Source: an uncultured Acetobacteraceae bacterium
GTDB lineage: Bacteria; Pseudomonadota; Alphaproteobacteria; Acetobacterales; Acetobacteraceae
Reading direction: 5' to 3'
Length of the DNA: 64,000 bases
NCBI GenBank assembly: GCA_903877125.1
Contig: CAIRCM010000186.1
Location: 43,024 to 107,023 of the forward strand
This document shows positions 58,336 through 64,000 of the stretch, piece after piece; position 1 is the first letter of the stretch; each line of letters opens with the position of its first letter. Position numbers and translations under genes: made by a program. Under the pieces are notes generated by a model. It did no database searches and was not told the origin of the DNA. It worked only from the letters and a program-made list of their open reading frames with translations.

Positions 58336-59696
58336 ACGCCGACCCTCCGCACATCGGCGATCGCCCCGACAACCGCCCCCGCCGCGGCCATTGCCGGAGA
58401 CATCAGATGCGTGCGCGACCCCAAGCCCTGCCGGCCGACGAAATTCCGGTTCGACGTCGCCGCGCACCGCTCCCCCGCCGGCACGTAATCGCCGTTCATG
58501 CCGGTGCAGGACGAACAGCCGGGCTCGCCCCAGGTCAGACCCGCTTCCGTGAAGATCCGCGCGAGGCCTTCTGCCTCCGCCTGCTTCTTGATCGGCACCG
58601 AACCCGGAACCACCAGCCCGGGCACGACGGCCCGCCGCCCCCGCAGGACCGAGGCCGCGGCGCGCAGGTCCTCGATCCGTCCGTTCGTGCAGGTGCCGAT
58701 GAACACGCGGTCCAGCTTGGTGCCCTCCATCGGCTGCCCCGCCGTCAGCCCCATATACGCCAGCATCGCGGGATCGGCATCGGCGGGGATGGGCGTGGTC
58801 ACCGGCAGCGCGGTGTCGAGCGAATTGCCCCAGGTCACCGTCGGTGCGATCGCAGCCGCATCGAACGAAAATTCAGCATCGAACGCCGCGTCGTCATCGC
58901 TCGGCAACGCCCGCCAGGCGGCAACCGCCTGATCCCACAAGGCACCCTTGGGCGCGTACGCCCGGCCGTGCAGGTAGGAAAACGTGGTATCGTCGGGCGC
59001 GACCATGCCGGTCCGGCTGCCAGCCTCGATCGTCATGTTGCACAGCGTCATCCGACCTTCCATCGTCAGCGCCCGGATCGCGCTACCGGCATATTCGATC
59101 GCGTACCCCACCGCGCCGGCCGCACCGATCCGCCCGATGATCGCCAGGATCACGTCCTTCGCCGACACATGGGGGCCGAGCGTGCCGTCCACCCGGATCC
59201 GCATGCTCCGGGGTCTGCGTTGCCACAAGGTCTGGGTCGCCAGGACATGCGCGACTTCCGAGGCACCGATGCCGATCGACAGCGTCCCGAACGCCCCATG
59301 CGTCGCGGTATGGGAATCGCCGCAGACCAAGGTCAGGCCGGGCAGGGTGATCCCCTGCTCCGGACCGACCACGTGAACGATCCCTTGTCTGGGATCGTCG
59401 ATCCCCATGACATCGAACCCGTAGCGGCGTCCGTTTTCCGCCAGCCCCGCCACCAGCGCCGCGCCATCGGGATCGGCGATCGGCAGCGACCGAGCGTGCG
59501 AGGGGACGTAGTGGTCCGCGACCCCGAACGTCAGATCGGGCCGGCGCAGTGTGCGGCCGGCGTGTCGCAGCATGCCGAACCCGTGGAAACCGCCGTCATG
59601 CACAAGATGCCGGTCGATCCACAGCAGCGCCGTGCCGTCGTCGCGGGTCAAGATGGCATGCGACCGCCAAATCCGGTCGAAGAGTGTGTCTGGCAT
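58332..59696 (-). CDS. leuC: 3-isopropylmalate dehydratase large subunit
   Basis: LVCGDSHTATHGAFGTLSIGIGASEVAHVLATQTL, FIGTCTNGRIEDLRAAA, EPGCSSCTGMNGDYVPAGERCAATSNRNFVGRQG. Confidence 0.94.
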   Translation of the reverse strand: MPDTLFDRIWRSHAILTRDDGTALLWIDRHLVHDGGFHGFGMLRHAGRTLRRPDLTFGVADHYVPSHARSLPIADPDGAALVAGLAENGRRYGFDVMGIDDPRQGIVHVVGPEQGITLPGLTLVCGDSHTATHGAFGTLSIGIGASEVAHVLATQTLWQRRPRSMRIRVDGTLGPHVSAKDVILAIIGRIGAAGAVGYAIEYAGSAIRALTMEGRMTLCNMTIEAGSRTGMVAPDDTTFSYLHGRAYAPKGALWDQAVAAWRALPSDDDAAFDAEFSFDAAAIAPTVTWGNSLDTALPVTTPIPADADPAMLAYMGLTAGQPMEGTKLDRVFIGTCTNGRIEDLRAAASVLRGRRAVVPGLVVPGSVPIKKQAEAEGLARIFTEAGLTWGEPGCSSCTGMNGDYVPAGERCAATSNRNFVGRQGLGSRTHLMSPAMAAAGAVVGAIADVRRVGV

Positions 59697-60032
59697 GCCC
59701 CGAACGTCCCGCGTCCGGCACCGGCTGGCAAGAGGGCGGAGATCGGACTGGGGGCGATGCGAATCGAGAAGGGAATGCTAAGCAACATCGTCGATCATGC
59801 TGACTTGGCGAGGTTACGGGCGTCACGATCGGCAAGTCCGTCGCATCCACGGGTTGTTCCGAGTCCGTCGACCCGGGCGGCATCCAAAAAATTGCGTGAA
59901 TTCAACATGTATGCACACATGATTGGTTGACATGGGCTGGCCTCTGTTTAGGCTGGATAATGCGCATGACGCGCGTCCATAAGTGGCGCGCACGGTGATG
60001 GTCCCCGTGCGGGGGCCGGGGAGCATGGGACG

Positions 60033-61757
60033 ATGAGGCGGAGACGGAATCGGGGCCTGGTGATGCGCGGGTCCGTCCTGGGCGTGACCGCGTGCCTGAT
60101 AGCGACATCGCTGCCAAAAGCCGCGGAACCGATCGTGCCGCAGGGCTCGCCGCTGCCGCGTATCCTGCCGCCGTCCTTGCCGTCCGCCGCGCCTGGACGC
60201 GAACTGCCGTTGCTGCCGCCCCCGGGAACCGAGGTGCCGGACCGTCCGGTCAAGGTCACTGCCGTCTCGATCGAGGGTTCCACGGTCTACCCCGCCCGCG
60301 ACCTCGCGCAGTTCACGGCCGGCCTGATCGGGCCAACCACGCCGCTGCCGAAGGTAGACGCCGCGCGGCAGGCCATCCTGCAACACTACCGCAGCGCCGG
60401 GTTCGTGCTCACAACCGTTTCGGTCAAGCTCGACGCGACCGGCAATCTGCGGTTCATCGTCACCGAAGGCCGCATCGTCGCCGTTAAGCTGGATGGCGAC
60501 ATCGGACCGGCCGGCGTGCAGGTCCTGCGCTTCCTCAACCGCCTGACCGAGACCGCACCGATCGATGCCCTGACGATGGAGCGCTATCTGCTGCTCGCCC
60601 AGGATGTCCCTGGCGTGACCGTGCGGGCCGTGCTGCAACCGTCCGAAGGCCAGCCGGGCCAATTGACCTTGGTCGCACAGGTCAGCCGCAAGCCCATAGG
60701 CGGGTCCTTCTCGGCCGACAACCGCGCCTTCAACGGCACCGGCCCGAACGAATTCCTTGGCGTATTCGACCTCAACAGCTTCACCTCATTTGGTGAACGC
60801 ACTGAATTTTCTTACTATCACACCTTCCCCAACAGCCAGAACTTCGGCCAGATATCGGAAGAATTCTTCGTCGGTTCGTCCGGTCTCAAGATCAAGATCT
60901 ACGGCGGCTACGGACAGGTGAATCCCACTGGCGCCCTGGCCTCCACCGGCTACCAGGGCACCACCACGGTCTTCGGCACCCAGGTGACCTACCCCCTGAT
61001 CCGCACCCGGCAACAGACGCTCAACATATATGGTGTGTTCGACGGCCTGGAATCCCGGATCGACAGCGGCACGCCCACAACGCGCGCCAGCTTCGACTCC
61101 CTCCGTGTCGCCCGCATCGGCGCGGATTACGTCCGCTCCGACACCCTGCTCGGCGACACCCGCACCGCACTGAACGCCGCCTCGATCCGCTTCTCCCAGG
61201 GATTGCAGATCCTCGGCGCCTCCTCCACCGGGACCGCCGCCAGCTCGCCCCGGCAGCACGAACAGATCAACTTCACCAAGGTCAATTTCGAAGTCAGCCG
61301 CACCCAGACCCTCTTCTCCCCGTGGGAGGGCGCCAGCGTCGCGCTCATGGGACTGGTCACCGGTCAGTGGACCAACGACGTCCTGCCGCCCGCCGAGCAA
61401 TTCTACCTCGGCGGAAACCGCTTTACCCGGGGCTACTATTCCGGCCAGGTGCCGGGCGACAAGGCGCTGGCCGCGACCGTCGAACTCCAGCTCAACACCG
61501 GGTTCAGCGCACCCTTCCTCCGCGATGACGGCGACGTGCCCACCCAGTTCTATGCCTTCTACGACTGGGGCGAGACCTGGCAGAACCAGGCCACCGATCT
61601 CGCAGTGCGCGTCGCATCGGCGGGGGGTGGCGCTCGTGTGCAATTGACGTCTAATCTCGAAATAGACGTCGAGGGCTTGGCTCGTCTAAATCTTTACCCA
61701 ACCACGGCAGGGAAGACGAGCCCGAGCGTATCGCCGTTGCACGATTTGGGACTGTAA
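60033..61757 (+). CDS. ShlB/FhaC/HecB-family two-partner secretion transporter (TpsB)
   Basis: POTRA region VKVTAVSIEGSTVYPARDLAQF; C-terminal beta-barrel FYLGGNRFTRGYYSGQVPGDKALAATVELQLN...FYAFYDWGETW. Confidence 0.88.
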   Translation: MRRRRNRGLVMRGSVLGVTACLIATSLPKAAEPIVPQGSPLPRILPPSLPSAAPGRELPLLPPPGTEVPDRPVKVTAVSIEGSTVYPARDLAQFTAGLIGPTTPLPKVDAARQAILQHYRSAGFVLTTVSVKLDATGNLRFIVTEGRIVAVKLDGDIGPAGVQVLRFLNRLTETAPIDALTMERYLLLAQDVPGVTVRAVLQPSEGQPGQLTLVAQVSRKPIGGSFSADNRAFNGTGPNEFLGVFDLNSFTSFGERTEFSYYHTFPNSQNFGQISEEFFVGSSGLKIKIYGGYGQVNPTGALASTGYQGTTTVFGTQVTYPLIRTRQQTLNIYGVFDGLESRIDSGTPTTRASFDSLRVARIGADYVRSDTLLGDTRTALNAASIRFSQGLQILGASSTGTAASSPRQHEQINFTKVNFEVSRTQTLFSPWEGASVALMGLVTGQWTNDVLPPAEQFYLGGNRFTRGYYSGQVPGDKALAATVELQLNTGFSAPFLRDDGDVPTQFYAFYDWGETWQNQATDLAVRVASAGGGARVQLTSNLEIDVEGLARLNLYPTTAGKTSPSVSPLHDLGL

Positions 61758-61815
61758 CGGCGCGTCCTGGGACATTTCTGAACCGAACGGCGCGCGCGAT
61801 CTCTGGGGGTTTCCA

Positions 61816-64000
61816 ATGGCCAAGGCGCCGCGGCGCCACGGTACGATGAAAGTGCTCGGCATCGCCCGGCGCAATCGACCGGCACTGATGATGAGCACCG
61901 CGCTTCAGGCAGCGGCCATCGTGGTGGTCTCGCTCCCGGCTGTTGCACAACCCGCGCCGAACGCGCGCCCCACCGGCGGCACCGTCGTCGGCGGCGCGGC
62001 AACGATTTCCAACACCGCCACCACGACGACCATCAATCAGACGACCCCGCGCACCGCCATCGACTGGCAGAGCTTCAACGTCGGCAGCCAGCAGACGGTG
62101 ACCTTCAACCAGCCGAACGCGAGCGCCATCGCGCTCAACCGGGTCGTTGGCCCCGACCCATCCCAGATCGCCGGCACGATCAACGCCAACGGCCAGATCA
62201 TCATCCAGAATCAGTCTGGGGTCATGTTCTACCAGGGCGCCCAGGTGAACACGAACGGGCTGCTGGTCACCGCCGTCGGCATCACCAACCAAAACTTCAT
62301 GGCCGGCAACCTGGTGCTCGACCAGCCGGCCAACCCCAATGCCCGCGTGGTCAATCAGGGCACCCTCACCGTCCGGGGTGCCGGCCTCGCCGCGCTGGTG
62401 GCGCCCTCGGTGGCCAATTCCGGCACCATCAGTGCCAATCTCGGTAACGTGGTGCTGGCCGGCGCCCAAGCCGTCACGCTCGATATGTACGGTGACGGCC
62501 TGGTCTCGGTCGACATCACCAAGCAGGTCCAGCAGGCCCCGAACGGCGCCCAGGCACTGGTCACCAATACCGGTTCGATCCGCGCCAACGGCGGCCATAT
62601 CGCCGCCGATACCGTGGGCAACAGAACCGGCACGGTCTCCATCGCCGGCGTCGGCGGCGATATCGAGATCGTTGGGCAATTGAGCGCCCAGGGCCTCGCC
62701 GCAAACACCGCCGGCGGGGCGATCGTCGCCAACACGACCGGCAATGTGGCCGTACAAAGCACTGCCCGCATCAACGCCTCCGGTCAGTCCGGTGGCGGCA
62801 CCGTCGCGATCGGTACCACGCTGACGCGTGCCCGCGGCGGCCCGACCGTGACCGGCCAGCCCACGGCGAAATCGGTCACCGTGGCAGCGGGCGCGACCAT
62901 CGCCGCAAGCGCGACCGGCACCGGCAATGGCGGGATCGTCACCGTCCTGTCGACGAATACGACGACCGTCGCCGGCAGCATCATCGCGCAAGGTGGCCCG
63001 AACGGCGGCAATGGCGGCTTCGTCGAGACTTCGGGCGACTCGCTCGGCGTATCCTCGGCAGCGAGCATCAGCGTCAACGCCTTGTCCGCCGGAGGCCGAG
63101 CGGGCACCTGGCTGCTCGATCCGCGCGACCTCGATGTGGTCAGCGGTTCGACCGACAAACAGGTCAGCAACAGCGGCGGCAATCCCGACACGATCACGTC
63201 AACCGGCGGCAGCGCGCAGATCAGCGACAGCACGATCAACACCGCCTTGAACGGTGGCAGCGATGTCGTACTGGTCACCGGCGCGGGCGCCGGCACCGGT
63301 TTGATCACTGTCGATGCTGGCGCTGCCATCAGTTGGACGACGACGAACAACCTGACGTTGAACGCGGCCGCGGGTATCCAGATCGACGGGAATATCTCGG
63401 GCAGCAACACCGGATCGTCGCTGACCCTTTTGGCCGGAACCGCCGGCGTGACCCAGGCCGGCGGCAGCGCGATCACCGTTGGCAGCCTGGCAGTCACCGC
63501 GACCAAGGCTGTCTCGCTGACCGGCAGCAACGCGATCGGCACGATCGCGGGAACGATATCGAACAGCGGTTCGGTTTTTGCGTTCAACAACACGGCGACC
63601 AACCTGATCGTTGGCACCGCCGGCGGCGTGACCGGCATCACGACCAACAACGGCAACGTCACGCTGACGACGACGACGTCCGGCAATATCGACATCAACA
63701 ATACCGTCGGTGCGGGCACCGGCACGCTGGCGATCACCGCGGCCGGGACGGTCGGGCAGACCGCCACCATCGCGGCCGCCGGGTTGGCGGTCACCGGCAG
63801 CAACGGGTCGGTCACCCTGAACGCGGCGAACGCGGTTGGAACCGTGGCCGCGTCGCTGACCCATGCCGGCGATGCCTTCACGTTCAACAACACCGCGAAC
63901 AGTCTGAAGGTCGACACCGTCGGCGGTGTGACCGGCATCGTCACCAACGGCGGCACGGTCTCGCTGACGACCACAACGTCCGGCGACATCACCCTGAACC
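61816..64000 (+). CDS. Filamentous haemagglutinin-type TpsA exoprotein (partial, runs off window)
   Basis: Open frame from ATG 61816: ...PTGGTVVGGAATISNT...TAIDWQSFNVGSQQTVTFNQPNASAIALNRVVGPDPSQIAGTINANGQIIIQNQSGVMFYQGAQVN...; LLDPRDLDVV; not in ORF track because no stop before window end. Confidence 0.9.
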   Translation, partial: MAKAPRRHGTMKVLGIARRNRPALMMSTALQAAAIVVVSLPAVAQPAPNARPTGGTVVGGAATISNTATTTTINQTTPRTAIDWQSFNVGSQQTVTFNQPNASAIALNRVVGPDPSQIAGTINANGQIIIQNQSGVMFYQGAQVNTNGLLVTAVGITNQNFMAGNLVLDQPANPNARVVNQGTLTVRGAGLAALVAPSVANSGTISANLGNVVLAGAQAVTLDMYGDGLVSVDITKQVQQAPNGAQALVTNTGSIRANGGHIAADTVGNRTGTVSIAGVGGDIEIVGQLSAQGLAANTAGGAIVANTTGNVAVQSTARINASGQSGGGTVAIGTTLTRARGGPTVTGQPTAKSVTVAAGATIAASATGTGNGGIVTVLSTNTTTVAGSIIAQGGPNGGNGGFVETSGDSLGVSSAASISVNALSAGGRAGTWLLDPRDLDVVSGSTDKQVSNSGGNPDTITSTGGSAQISDSTINTALNGGSDVVLVTGAGAGTGLITVDAGAAISWTTTNNLTLNAAAGIQIDGNISGSNTGSSLTLLAGTAGVTQAGGSAITVGSLAVTATKAVSLTGSNAIGTIAGTISNSGSVFAFNNTATNLIVGTAGGVTGITTNNGNVTLTTTTSGNIDINNTVGAGTGTLAITAAGTVGQTATIAAAGLAVTGSNGSVTLNAANAVGTVAASLTHAGDAFTFNNTANSLKVDTVGGVTGIVTNGGTVSLTTTTSGDITLN

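Overview
High-GC, densely coding chromosomal window. Gene families and the GroES/CIRCE arrangement suggest an alphaproteobacterium, possibly Acetobacteraceae/Rhodospirillales-like (inference only). Most of it is metabolism and housekeeping: pdxJ, a prpE-like ligase, metC, AlaX, groES/groEL with a perfect CIRCE element, grxD/bolA next to purL/purQ/purS/purC, asnB, leuC/leuD, a bifunctional mannose-1-P guanylyltransferase/isomerase, and an acyl-CoA/hydantoinase/aldolase catabolic stretch. A two-partner secretion locus (tpsB plus a partial tpsA) runs off the right edge. The most notable observation is a CDS missing from the supplied ORF track at 53536-53754 (-). It encodes a SelW/Rdx-like protein only if the in-frame TGA at 53722-53724 is read as selenocysteine (MRIEIEYC-G-M-U-GYEP...). 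A bacterial-SECIS-like hairpin follows the TGA, and the gene lies directly upstream of a moxR/VWA pair on the same strand. Other observations: a second, convergent MoxR/VWA pair; a two-gene module with a TIR/deoxyribosyltransferase-like 'FINCPYN' protein; a Gly-rich/PATR/Hint protein beside a MITE-like element and an MNT/HEPN pair; and three genes broken by single lesions (RNA methyltransferase frameshift, globin-like amber stop, saccharopine-dehydrogenase/DUF4166 frameshift). All calls come from reading the sequence by eye; no database searches were run.
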